From an uncultured Rhodospirillaceae bacterium (lineage in GTDB: Bacteria > Pseudomonadota > Alphaproteobacteria > Azospirillales > Azospirillaceae), in contig CALBDS010000047.1 of the NCBI GenBank assembly GCA_937927415.1, positions 1 to 64,000 on the forward strand: a stretch of DNA of 64,000 nucleotides, written 5' to 3'. Each line of letters opens with the position of its first letter. Within the stretch, counting starts at the first letter, position 1. Shown one piece after another: positions 36,101-44,156 of the stretch. The notes beneath the pieces are model-generated. The model did not search any database, was not told where the DNA came from, and saw only the letters and a program-made list of their open reading frames with translations. The position numbers and the translations under genes were made by a program.

Positions 36101-37144
36101 TCACCGGGCGCAGGCGTGCGCTGCACCCCGCTCATACCAGCCGCGGGTGCGGCGGACCAGACGGACCACCGACAGCATCACCGGCACTTCCACCAGCACC
36201 CCCACCACCGTGGCCAGTGCGGCACCGGAGTTCAGCCCGAACAGGCTGATGGCCGCGGCCACCGCCAGTTCGAAGAAGTTCGACGCGCCGATCAGTGCCG
36301 CCGGCGCCGCCACACACCACGCCACCCCCAGCCACCGCGACAGCCCATAGGCCAGGGCGGCGTTCAGATAGACCTGGATGATGATGGGAACGGCCAGCAG
36401 CAGGATCACCAGCGGCTCGGCCAGGATGCGTTCGCCCTGAAACCCGAACAGCATGACCAGGGTGGTCAGCAGTGCCGCCAGCGACGCCGGCTGCAGCCGC
36501 CCGAGCACCCGGCCCAGTGCGGCATCCCCGCCCACGGCCAGCAGACGGCGGCGCCACGCCTGGGCGACGGTCACCGGCACCACGATGTACAGCACCACCG
36601 ACAGGACCAGCGTGTCCCACGGCACGGTGATCGACGCCACCCCCAGCAGCAGCCCCACCAGCGGCGCGAAGGCCACCACCATGATGCTGTCGTTCAGCGC
36701 CACCTGGCTCAGCGTGTAATGCGGCTCGCCCCCGCACAGGTTGGACCACACGAACACCATGGCGGTGCAGGGGGCCGCGGCCAGCAGGATCAGCCCGGCG
36801 ATGTAGGACGACACCTGATCCGCCGGCAGCAGCGGCGCGAACAGATGGCCGATGAACAGCGTGCCCAGCAGAGCCATGGAAAAGGGCTTCACCGCCCAGT
36901 TGACGAACAGGGTCACGCCGATGCCGCGCCAATGCTCGCCCACCCGATGCAGGGCGCCGAAGTCGATCTTCAGCAGCATGGGCACGATCATCAGCCAGAT
37001 CAGCACCGCCACCGGCAGATTGACCCGCGCCACCTCCGCCGCGGCGACGGCGGCGAAGGCGCCGGGAAACAGGCTGCCCAGCAGCACCCCGGCGACGATG
37101 CACAGCACCACCCACAGGCTGAGCCAGCGTTCGAACAGGCTCAT
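36101..37144 (-). CDS. acr3: ACR3-family arsenite efflux pump
   Basis: A 347-residue inner-membrane transporter with ten expected spans. ACR3 hallmarks are the Cys in APCTAMVFVWSNLCGGE, the upstream motif LLKIDFGAL, NWAVKPFSMA and ALNDSIMVV, and GASNFFELAVA near the C-terminus. It exports arsenite (and often antimonite) made by ArsC. The ATG at 37144 overlaps the stop of the ArsR-ArsC gene (37141) by 4 bases, so the two are coupled. A longer in-frame reading into the upstream gene is a shadow. Confidence 0.94.
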   Translation of the reverse strand: MSLFERWLSLWVVLCIVAGVLLGSLFPGAFAAVAAAEVARVNLPVAVLIWLMIVPMLLKIDFGALHRVGEHWRGIGVTLFVNWAVKPFSMALLGTLFIGHLFAPLLPADQVSSYIAGLILLAAAPCTAMVFVWSNLCGGEPHYTLSQVALNDSIMVVAFAPLVGLLLGVASITVPWDTLVLSVVLYIVVPVTVAQAWRRRLLAVGGDAALGRVLGRLQPASLAALLTTLVMLFGFQGERILAEPLVILLLAVPIIIQVYLNAALAYGLSRWLGVAWCVAAPAALIGASNFFELAVAAAISLFGLNSGAALATVVGVLVEVPVMLSVVRLVRRTRGWYERGAAHACAR

Positions 37145-38034
37145 GGCGCGTCCTCCGGCCGGGGATCGTCGGCGCGGGCGGTGCCGATGGCGGTCAGGCG
37201 GTTTTGCAGCGACAGCCGGTCCAGCGCCTCCACCCGCAGGCTGGTGAACAGCTTGATGCGGTGTTCCAGTTCCAGATAGACGCGGCGGAACAGCTTCAGC
37301 GCCTGTTCCTCCGGCCCGTCGAAGGCGGCGGGATCCTCCACCCCCCAGTGTGCGGTCATGGGCTGGCCGGGCCACACCGGGCAGACCTCGCCCGCGGCGT
37401 TGTCGCAGACGGTGAAGACGAAATCCAACGCCGGGGCGTCGGGGCCGGCGAACTCGTCCCAGGATTTGGAGCGGAAACCGGCGGTGTCGTAGTTCAACTG
37501 CCCCAGCAGCTTCAGCGCCAGCGGGTTGACGCGGCCCGTGGGGTGGCTGCCGGCGCTCAAGGCGCGGAAGCGCCCGGCACCCCAGCGGCTCAGCGCCGCT
37601 TCGGCCATGATGCTGCGGGCGGAATTGCCGGTGCACAGGAACAGCACCGTGTAAAGGCGTGGTTCGGTCATCGCGGATCCGTCGGTGGGAAGGGGGGCAG
37701 AGGCCGCGGGCGGGCAGCACACCGACACCGGGCGCCCGTCACCGCAGCAATTTTCCGTCAGGTAGCCCAAAAGGCCGTTCATGCGCGCGAAATCGGCGGT
37801 GTAGCGGATGCTCCGCCCCTCCCGCCGGGAAACCGCCAGCCCGGCCTGGACCAGTTGCGCCAGATGGAAGGACAGGGTGTTGGCCGGCACCGCCAGCGCC
37901 TGCGCCAGGGCACCCGCCGCCATACCGTCCGGTCCCGCCCGCACCAGACGGCGGAACGCTTCCAGCCGGGTTTCCTGAGCCAGGGCGGCCAGCGCCTTGA
38001 CGGCATCGTCCAGGATCATGGGGGGCAGATTCAT
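37141..38034 (-). CDS. ArsR-ArsC fusion: arsenic regulator plus arsenate reductase
   Basis: A single 297-residue frame. Residues about 5-100 are an ArsR-type winged helix (ETRLEAFRRLVRAGPDGMAAGALAQAL, NTLSFHLAQLVQAGLAVSRREGRSIRY) with a Cys-rich end (ENCCGDGRPVSVCCPP) that could bind arsenite. Residues about 122-275 are a low-molecular-weight-phosphatase-type arsenate reductase: VLFLCTGNSARSIMAEA (CX5R-type P-loop), NPLALKLLGQLNYDT, and VFTVCDNAAGEVCPVWPG with further redox cysteines. No stop codon separates the halves. It heads the arsenic operon, followed by the ACR3 pump. Confidence 0.9.
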   Translation of the reverse strand: MNLPPMILDDAVKALAALAQETRLEAFRRLVRAGPDGMAAGALAQALAVPANTLSFHLAQLVQAGLAVSRREGRSIRYTADFARMNGLLGYLTENCCGDGRPVSVCCPPAASAPLPTDGSAMTEPRLYTVLFLCTGNSARSIMAEAALSRWGAGRFRALSAGSHPTGRVNPLALKLLGQLNYDTAGFRSKSWDEFAGPDAPALDFVFTVCDNAAGEVCPVWPGQPMTAHWGVEDPAAFDGPEEQALKLFRRVYLELEHRIKLFTSLRVEALDRLSLQNRLTAIGTARADDPRPEDAP

Positions 38035-38103
38035 GGGGAACGCTCCCGTTTCGTTGCGGCGCCACCGTAGCGGCCCCGGTTGGCAAATTCAACGATAATT
38101 CCA

Positions 38104-38119
38104 GAAATATAGAAATATA
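38104..38119 (-). promoter_or_regulatory. AT-rich tandem 8-mer in the ars promoter region
   Basis: GAAATATA occurs twice in direct tandem, 70 bases before the ArsR-ArsC start, in otherwise GC-rich DNA. On the minus strand it reads TATATTTCTATATTTC and may hold a -10 element; whether ArsR binds here is not known. Confidence 0.3.
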
Positions 38120-38126
38120 GGCGAAC

Positions 38127-38158
38127 AAAAAAGGCGCCCTTCGCGGGGAAGGGCGCCG
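38127..38158 (-). terminator. Rho-independent terminator after htpX
   Basis: On the minus strand GGCGCCCTTC pairs with GAAGGGCGCC around a short loop and is followed by a run of Ts (38132-38127). It lies 20 bases past the htpX stop and just before the ars promoter region. Confidence 0.88.
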
Positions 38159-38177
38159 GGACGGGTGGTGCGGGGGA

Positions 38178-39209
38178 TCAGCCCCAGGGGCCGGAGCGCC
38201 GGCCGCCGCCGGCGGGCGGCGGCGCGCCCCACGGGCCGGCGGCCGGGCGGGCCGGTTCGGGCGGGCGCTGGCCGGCGGGATAGCCGCCGTTTCCGAAGCC
38301 GCCAGTGGCAAAGCCGTTGCCGCCGCCGGGGCCGCGGCCATAGCCGCCCATGCCGGCCATCTGCTGCAGCCGCGCCACCCGGTTTTCCATGTTGGGATGG
38401 GTGGAGAACAGGTTGTCCATGCCGTGGCCGTGCAGCGGGTTGGCGATGAACAGATGGGCGGTGGCCGGGTGGGCTTCGGCGCGCGCGTCGGGGATGTGCG
38501 CCACCCCGTCGTGAATGCGCTGGAGCGCGCTGGCCAGCCACAGCGGGCGGCCGCAGATCTCGGCGCCGATGCGGTCGGCCTCGTACTCGCGGGTGCGGCT
38601 GATGGCCATCTGCACCAACGACGCCGCCAGCGGCGCCAGGATCATCATCAGCAGCGAACCAATGAAGCCCAGCGGATTGCCCCCCTGGCCCTCCTCGTTC
38701 GACGAGCTGGACCCGCCGAAGAACATGCCGAAGTTCGCCAGCATGGAGATGGCGCCGGCGATCGTGGCGGTGATGGTCATGATAAGGGTGTCGCGGTTCT
38801 TCACATGGGCCAGCTCGTGGGCCATGACCCCGGCGACCTCTTCCGCGCTCAGCCGGTCCAACAGGCCGGTGGTGGCGGCCACCGCCGCGTTTTCCGGGTT
38901 GCGCCCGGTGGCAAAGGCGTTGGGCTGGTCGGAATGGATGATGTAGACCCGCGGCATCGGCAGCCCGGCGCGCTGGGCCAGCCGCTGAACGATGTCGTGG
39001 AATTCCGGGGCGGTGCGGGCGTCCACCTCCTGCGCGTTGTACATGGACAGGACCATACTGCCGGAATTCCAATAGGCGAACAGGTTCATGCCCACGGCGA
39101 TCAGAAACGCGATGAGCATCCCCCCCTTGCCGCCGATCAGGAAACCGACGCCGGCAAACAGCGCCGTCAGCCCGGCAAGCAGAATGGTGGTCTTCAGGTA
39201 GCTGGTCAT
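38178..39209 (-). CDS. htpX: HtpX, membrane zinc metalloprotease (M48)
   Basis: A 343-residue inner-membrane protease of the M48B family for quality control of membrane proteins. Two N-terminal spans (residues about 5-45) precede the zinc motif HELAHVKNRD near residue 120; two more spans follow, then EYEADR with the third zinc ligand. The C-terminus has about 50 residues of Gly/Pro-rich tail (GYGRGPGGGNGFATGGFGNG), longer than in E. coli HtpX. The ATG at 39209 begins the conserved MTSYLKTTILLAGLTALFA. A strong terminator follows. Confidence 0.95.
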   Translation of the reverse strand: MTSYLKTTILLAGLTALFAGVGFLIGGKGGMLIAFLIAVGMNLFAYWNSGSMVLSMYNAQEVDARTAPEFHDIVQRLAQRAGLPMPRVYIIHSDQPNAFATGRNPENAAVAATTGLLDRLSAEEVAGVMAHELAHVKNRDTLIMTITATIAGAISMLANFGMFFGGSSSSNEEGQGGNPLGFIGSLLMMILAPLAASLVQMAISRTREYEADRIGAEICGRPLWLASALQRIHDGVAHIPDARAEAHPATAHLFIANPLHGHGMDNLFSTHPNMENRVARLQQMAGMGGYGRGPGGGNGFATGGFGNGGYPAGQRPPEPARPAAGPWGAPPPAGGGRRSGPWG

Positions 39210-39594
39210 GGCCGGCCTTCCAGGTGCGTGTGTCGCGTGATCCGGTGGTTCTGCCGGGTCATATGGGCGCATCGCGCCTGTGACTTCAAGAGCATGGCGT
39301 TCACATGGCCGGTGCCGGATCCCCCGGCGGTGGCGGAAAAATTATCGGTGGGATTGCGAATTGTCATTCGCCTCCCTCCATTTCCTTTCCCATCATCGGG
39401 GTTCGTCCGCCCCGGCTCCGGGCCATTGGGGCCGTTCCGGTCCGATCCCCGGCCGACGTCAAATAATGATATTGAAAATCATGGAGGGATTTTCCCTCTC
39501 TCTCGGTTTTCAGGCGAAACAGCCAAATGATCCCGCTTGCCTGACGGTAAATCTTTAACGCCTCTAAACCATTTTGCGCTTTATCACTTTAATA

Positions 39595-39610
39595 ATTAGA
39601 TATATCTAAT
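39595..39610. promoter_or_regulatory. 16-base AT palindrome in an AT-rich gap
   Basis: ATTAGATATATCTAAT is a perfect palindrome 166 bases before the first ATG of the globin-coupled chemoreceptor. The surrounding gap (39210-39775, 566 bases) holds no gene I can support; its last 200 bases are clearly more AT-rich than the window. The site is a candidate operator or promoter element, with no known regulator assigned. Confidence 0.4.
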
Positions 39611-39775
39611 GCGCTAATTTTTGGATTTTCTGTGCCATTTTACATTTGTTTGCCCTTGATTTGATGGTGTTGCGTTGATAAAAGCGCGGAACAACCTCAC
39701 TTTGTATGCGGTTTTGAGCTGGCGGGCGGCGCGGCGTGATGGCGCGTGGTCTGACGGAAGGATGGCCGCTGACTG

Positions 39776-41797
39776 ATGGAGATGGTTCCGATGATGCAAC
39801 GCGACGAGCGCGATCGGTCGGCCCTGACGGTGCTTCCCTTCTTCGGCCTGACGGATGCGGTGTGCCGGCGGTTGCGCGACATCGCTCCTCACGCCCGCGC
39901 GGCTCTGCCGGCGGCGTTGGATCGTTTTTACGCCCACCTGATGCAGCAGCCCCATCTGGCCCGCCTGTTCGACGACCCCGCCCAGATGGCCCGCGCCAAG
40001 GAGGGGCAGAGCCGCCATTGGGAACGCATTCTGGAGGGCCGGTTCGACGAAGCCTATCTCGACTCCGCCCGCCGGGTGGGAACGGCCCATTACCGGGCCG
40101 GGCTGGCGATGCCTTATTATATCGGCGGCTATTCCTTTCTGATGGGGGAACTGGCGGCGGCGACGGCGCGGCTGTACAGCCGCGGCTTCGGGCGCCGCGC
40201 CGCGTCGGAGGCCATGGCCGACGCGCAGCAGGCGGTGATCGCCGCGGCCATGTACGACCTCAGCGTCTGTCTTGCCACCTATCCCGAAGCCATCGACGCC
40301 GAGCGCCGGTCCATGGTCACCTCCATGGCCGAGCACATCGACGGTGAGATCGGCGCCACCATGGAGGATATGGGGCGGCTGACCGGCGGGGTGCGCGGTG
40401 CCGCCGAACGGCTGAACCACACCGCGGCCCGCACCAAGGTCAGTGCCGCCACCGCCACCGATGCATCCAATCTGGCGCTGTCCAGCGCCCAGACGGTGGC
40501 ATCGGCGGCGGACGAGCTGCATTCCTCCATCAGCGAGATCGCCCGCCAGGTGGGGCAGTCGGTGGATGTGGCCCGCCGCGCCGTGACCCAGGCGGGGGAA
40601 GCGCGGTCGGTGATGGAAACCCTGACCGTGACCTCCCAGGAAATCGGGCGGGTGGTGGATATGATCGGCTCCATCGCCAAGCAGACCAACCTCCTGGCCC
40701 TGAATGCCACCATCGAAGCGGCCCGCGCCGGGGACGCCGGCAAGGGGTTCGCCGTGGTGGCGGGGGAGGTCAAGACCCTGGCCCGCCAGACCGCCGACGC
40801 CACCGAAGAGATCGTGGCCCAGGTCAGCCGCATCCGCGAGGCGGCGGGCCGTGCCGCCGGGTCCATGGATTCGGTGGGGGCGATCATCCACGACATGGAA
40901 ACCTTCGGCTCCACCATCGCCGCGGCCATCGAGGAGCAATCGGCGGCCACCCAGGAAATCAGCCGCTGCGTCAACGAAACCGCCGACGGCGCCCGCCGGG
41001 TGTCCGAGGTGATGACCGAACTGGCCGAAGAGGCGGAGGAATCCAGCGAACTGGCCGAAGAGGTGATGAAGGACACCGGCCGCATGGACGACACGGTTGC
41101 GGCTCTGGGCCGCGCCCTGAAACGGTCGGTCCGCGGCGCGTCCGAAGACGCCGACCGCCGCCGCGACCGCCGGGCCGGCTGTCTGCTGCCGGTCACGGTG
41201 TCGCTGAACGGCGCCACGGTGGACGGGTCGGTGTCGGATATCTCGATCGGCGGGGCGGCGGTGTCGCTCACCGGGGCGAAGCCGGCGGTGGGGACGGACA
41301 TGACCCTGTCGGCCCCGGCCCTGGGCCAGCCGCGGCGCGGACGGGTGGTGGCGGTGTCGGGGGCGCTGTGCCATGTCGCCTTCGACGCCGACAGCCATCT
41401 GTCCCCCGGCCTGATGGAGCGTCTGGTCACCGATGGCGGCATGGCGGTGGTGGAACGGGCCAAGACTGACCATCGGGATTTCGTGAACCGGGTGATGGAA
41501 GCGGTGGAAGGCCGGTCCAAGACCAAGGCCGCCGATCTGGCCAACCACCACACCTGCCGTCTGGGCAAATGGTACGACGGGGTGAACGATCCCCATGTCC
41601 GGTCCTGTCCGGCCTATGGCGCGTTGCTGGACCCCCACCGCCGCGTGCATGAATTCGGTAAACAGGCGCTGGTGCGCACCGCCGCCGGCGATGCCCCCGG
41701 CGCCCGCGCCGCCGCCGAAAGCATGAACGCCGCCAGCCGCGAGGTGCTGACCCTGCTCGACCAGTTGAAGGGTGAGATTGCCGGCCGGCGTTCCTGA
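39776..41797 (+). CDS. Globin-coupled chemoreceptor with PilZ and CZB domains
   Basis: A soluble 673-residue receptor with four parts and no membrane span. Residues about 17-170 are a protoglobin sensor (RRVGTAHYRAGLAMPYYIGGYSFL, proximal His about 105), expected to bind heme and oxygen. Residues about 200-445 are the MCP signalling domain (KQTNLLALNATIEAARAGDAGKGFAVV). Residues about 459-556 are PilZ, with RRDRRAG and DISIGG for c-di-GMP. Residues about 562-673 are a zinc-binding CZB domain (His566, HHTCRLGKWY, HRRVH). ATG codons at 39776, 39791 and 39794 are all possible starts. It is not next to che genes. Confidence 0.93.
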   Translation: MEMVPMMQRDERDRSALTVLPFFGLTDAVCRRLRDIAPHARAALPAALDRFYAHLMQQPHLARLFDDPAQMARAKEGQSRHWERILEGRFDEAYLDSARRVGTAHYRAGLAMPYYIGGYSFLMGELAAATARLYSRGFGRRAASEAMADAQQAVIAAAMYDLSVCLATYPEAIDAERRSMVTSMAEHIDGEIGATMEDMGRLTGGVRGAAERLNHTAARTKVSAATATDASNLALSSAQTVASAADELHSSISEIARQVGQSVDVARRAVTQAGEARSVMETLTVTSQEIGRVVDMIGSIAKQTNLLALNATIEAARAGDAGKGFAVVAGEVKTLARQTADATEEIVAQVSRIREAAGRAAGSMDSVGAIIHDMETFGSTIAAAIEEQSAATQEISRCVNETADGARRVSEVMTELAEEAEESSELAEEVMKDTGRMDDTVAALGRALKRSVRGASEDADRRRDRRAGCLLPVTVSLNGATVDGSVSDISIGGAAVSLTGAKPAVGTDMTLSAPALGQPRRGRVVAVSGALCHVAFDADSHLSPGLMERLVTDGGMAVVERAKTDHRDFVNRVMEAVEGRSKTKAADLANHHTCRLGKWYDGVNDPHVRSCPAYGALLDPHRRVHEFGKQALVRTAAGDAPGARAAAESMNAASREVLTLLDQLKGEIAGRRS

Positions 41798-41842
41798 GCG
41801 CCCCCTTGCCCGGCCCGTCCGCGGCCCCTATCCTTGTCCGTC

Positions 41843-42070
41843 ATGAGCACCACCGACACCCCCGCCGACGGAATCCCGTCTGCCGCCGCCGCCCGGCCCG
41901 TCAGCCCGGCGGCGGCTTCGCCCGCCCCCGAGTCGCCCGAAACCCTGCCCGCGGAACCCGCCACGCCGAAGGCCGTGGAGCAGATGCCCGGAGAGATCGG
42001 CGGCCCCTCCGGCCCCGAACCCACCCGCTTCGGCGATTGGGAATTCAAGGGCCGCTGCTCGGACTTTTGA
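41843..42070 (+). CDS. SdhAF4-like protein (DUF1674)
   Basis: A 75-residue protein whose C-terminal half carries the family signature EIGGPSGPEPTRFGDWEFKG followed by RCSDF. DUF1674 proteins are the bacterial relatives of succinate dehydrogenase assembly factor 4, which binds flavinylated SdhA. The N-terminal 45 residues are Ala/Pro-rich and probably disordered. It stands alone here; no sdh genes lie in the window. Confidence 0.88.
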   Translation: MSTTDTPADGIPSAAAARPVSPAAASPAPESPETLPAEPATPKAVEQMPGEIGGPSGPEPTRFGDWEFKGRCSDF

Positions 42071-42188
42071 TTCTAAAAGGACTTTATCCCTGGAATACGC
42101 TTGTGTTCAGGATAAAGGGCCTATGAATTCTTGATATGTTCCTGTTGGGGCGCTAGGCTTTTTCCACCCGCGTGGGGAGGGGAAGGTC

Positions 42189-42641
42189 ATGCGTCTGCCG
42201 CACGTTCTGTCCGTTCTGGCTGTGGTGTCGGGGGCCGTACCGGCCGCTGCCGGCACCCGTTCCACCTTGCCCGGCCCGATCCCGGCGGAGGTGGTGGAGG
42301 TGGTGGATGGCGACACGCTGGCGGTGCGGGCCACCGTCTGGCTGGGGCAGGCGGTGGACATCCATGTGCGGCTGGCCGGGGTGGACACCCCCGAACGGCG
42401 TGCGCGCTGCGGCCAGGAACGGGATCTGGCCGAGGAAGCCGCCCGCCTGACCCGCCGTCTGGTGGCGGGCGGCGAGGTTCGGCTGTTCGACGTGATGGCG
42501 GACAAATACGGCGGGCGGGTGCGGGCGCGGGTGGAAACCGCCGACGGCGCCGATCTGGCCCGCGCTCTGCTGGCCTCCGGCCTTGCCCGCCCGTACGGCG
42601 GCGGACGGCGGGAAGGCTGGTGCGAGGCCGCGGCGCCGTGA
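42189..42641 (+). CDS. Secreted staphylococcal-nuclease-like (thermonuclease) protein
   Basis: A 150-residue protein with a signal peptide (MRLPHVLSVLAVVSGAVPAAAG) and one SNase domain: EVVDGDTLAV, IHVRLAGVDTPERRA, the helix with CGQERDLAEEAARLTRRL, and DKYGGRVRARV. The calcium-binding Asp and catalytic Arg and Glu positions appear to be kept. Expected to degrade nucleic acids outside the cytoplasm. The 118-base gap before it has a short inverted repeat but no clear promoter. Confidence 0.88.
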   Translation: MRLPHVLSVLAVVSGAVPAAAGTRSTLPGPIPAEVVEVVDGDTLAVRATVWLGQAVDIHVRLAGVDTPERRARCGQERDLAEEAARLTRRLVAGGEVRLFDVMADKYGGRVRARVETADGADLARALLASGLARPYGGGRREGWCEAAAP

Positions 42642-42684
42642 CCCGCTCTTGATCCGTTCGTGGCCTCTCCTCACATAACCGGCC

Positions 42685-43137
42685 ATGCTGTTGCGTTGGA
42701 TCGAACGGCTGCTGGCCGAAACCCACGCCGATCTGGCCCGTGCCATCGGTGTGCTGCCCCCTGAAACCGTGCTCCATATGGTGGATGCCGCCGCCCTGGT
42801 GGCGTCGGCCGACGGTCCCGGCCCCGGCGGTGTCGCCCGGCAGGAAGCGGCGGAGGCGCTGGGCCTCGTCCGCCAACTAACGGCCCTGCGCCGTCTGGGC
42901 ATGGAGCACGCGCGCAAACGCTTTGAAGAAACGGTCGCCCGGCTGCGCCAGGGCGGCGAGCCGGCCCGCACCGCCCTGCTGGACCGTCTGGCATCCCTAG
43001 CCGCCCACCCCGAACACGCCCGCCTGCTGCTGCATGTGGCCGGGGCGGTGGCGGCGGTGGACGGGCAGGTCAGCCCGCCGGAACAGGCGATGCTGGACCG
43101 GCTGGCCGGTGCTCTGACCCTTCCCCCCGATGCGTGA
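42685..43137 (+). CDS. TerB-like hypothetical protein
   Basis: A 150-residue all-helical cytoplasmic protein. Two Asp-containing turns, ALVASADGPGPGGVARQEAAEAL and GAVAAVDGQVSPPEQAMLDRLAGAL, follow the repeated helix-DG-helix pattern of TerB-fold proteins (tellurite resistance TerB/DUF533-like). No ter genes are near. Assignment to the family is by pattern only; the role is unknown. Confidence 0.7.
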   Translation: MLLRWIERLLAETHADLARAIGVLPPETVLHMVDAAALVASADGPGPGGVARQEAAEALGLVRQLTALRRLGMEHARKRFEETVARLRQGGEPARTALLDRLASLAAHPEHARLLLHVAGAVAAVDGQVSPPEQAMLDRLAGALTLPPDA

Positions 43138-43179
43138 TGCGCTACACTGCCGCCCAGGCAACCGGAGCGGGAGGACAGG

Positions 43180-44025
43180 ATGGAGCGCATCGTCAGCGTG
43201 CGGCCCGGCATCGGTGCCACCGCCCGCATCATCCAGGGACAGGAGTTGCGGCTGTCGCGGGTGGTGGTGGACCAGCCGACCCTGATCGTCGTCGCCCGCG
43301 GGCGCAAGCGGCTGGTCAACGGTCAGGGCGATTGGGTGCTGGACACGGGCGGGGCGGTGGTGCTGGCCGCCGGGCAGGAATTCGACGTCATCAACACCCC
43401 CACCCCCGATGGGGATTACCGCGCGTCGTGGCTGGTGTTCGATGCCGGGGTGCTGGCCCGCTATGGGGCCGAACGGCCCAATGTGCCGCCGGTGTCCGAC
43501 GTGCTGCCGTTGCCGCGGCTGGGGCCGGACTTTCTCGACGCCTATGACCGGGCGGTGGCGGCGGTGGTGGTGGGGGAGGACTTGCCCGCCGCCGTCGCCG
43601 AGCAGCGATTGCGCGAGGTGCTGGCGTGGCTGGGCCTTTCCGGCGGGCGCCCGGTCTGCCCGCCGGGGGGATCGGTGGCGGCGCGGGTGCGGGATCTGTT
43701 CGCCGCCGACCCGGCCCACGGCTGGACCGCCGCCGACGCCGCCCGCCATCTGGCCATGAGCGAGGCCACCATGCGCCGGCGGCTGGCCGAGGAAGGCCAG
43801 AGCGCGCAAAAGATCCTGATCGATGTGCGGATGCATCGGGCGCTGATGCTGCTGCAATCCACCGACCAGCCGGTGACCAGCATTGCCTTCGACGTGGGGT
43901 ACGACAGCCCGTCGCGCTTTGCCGTGCGCTTCCGCGAACGCTTCGGGCATCCCCCGACCGCTCTTCGTGCGCGCGAGGGTGTTCGGGGGAGTGGGGCGGC
44001 TGCCCCGACCCCGCTTGGAGGCTGA
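43180..44025 (+). CDS. AraC-family transcriptional regulator
   Basis: A 281-residue regulator. An N-terminal cupin-like half (residues about 15-130, RVVVDQPTLIVVARGRKRLVNGQGD) resembles the AraC_N ligand domain. The C-terminal double helix-turn-helix (about 170-268) shows WTAADAARHLAMSEATMRRRLAEEGQSAQKILIDVRM and PVTSIAFDVGYDSPSRFAVRFRERFG. The last dozen residues (GSGAAAPTPLGG) and the stop codon come from a dispersed palindromic repeat, so the native C-terminus has been replaced or extended. Target genes are not evident; the downstream PEBP gene is a candidate. Confidence 0.9.
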   Translation: MERIVSVRPGIGATARIIQGQELRLSRVVVDQPTLIVVARGRKRLVNGQGDWVLDTGGAVVLAAGQEFDVINTPTPDGDYRASWLVFDAGVLARYGAERPNVPPVSDVLPLPRLGPDFLDAYDRAVAAVVVGEDLPAAVAEQRLREVLAWLGLSGGRPVCPPGGSVAARVRDLFAADPAHGWTAADAARHLAMSEATMRRRLAEEGQSAQKILIDVRMHRALMLLQSTDQPVTSIAFDVGYDSPSRFAVRFRERFGHPPTALRAREGVRGSGAAAPTPLGG

Positions 44026-44035
44026 CGCCTCCAAA
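43993..44035 (+). repeat. Dispersed GC-rich palindromic repeat, plus copy
   Basis: Begins GGGGCGGCTGCCCCGACCCC and ends in the hairpin TTGGAGGC-TGAC-GCCTCCAA (44015-44034). Over 43 bases it matches the minus strand of 35523-35574 with one mismatch. The AraC-family gene ends inside it: the TGA at 44023-44025 is in the hairpin loop. Confidence 0.8.
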
Positions 44036-44156
44036 CCTCCTCCCTTTTTAGCGATTGAGCGTTCCGGCACAGAGCTTGAGCGGTCCCGGCGCGCGGGCGT
44101 GTCCGTCCCCACGCTACGGTCGGTGCACACCATGAACACAAGAGGAGATGGCACCG

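Noticed and set aside
36101..37720. ACR3 gene extended upstream to a 539-codon frame
   Set aside because: The extra part is out of frame inside the ArsR-ArsC gene; ACR3 proteins begin at the MSLFERWLSLW start.
42082..42117. CTTTATCC/GGATAAAG inverted repeat as a terminator of the SdhAF4-like gene
   Set aside because: Eight-base arms with a 20-base loop and no T-run; too weak to call.
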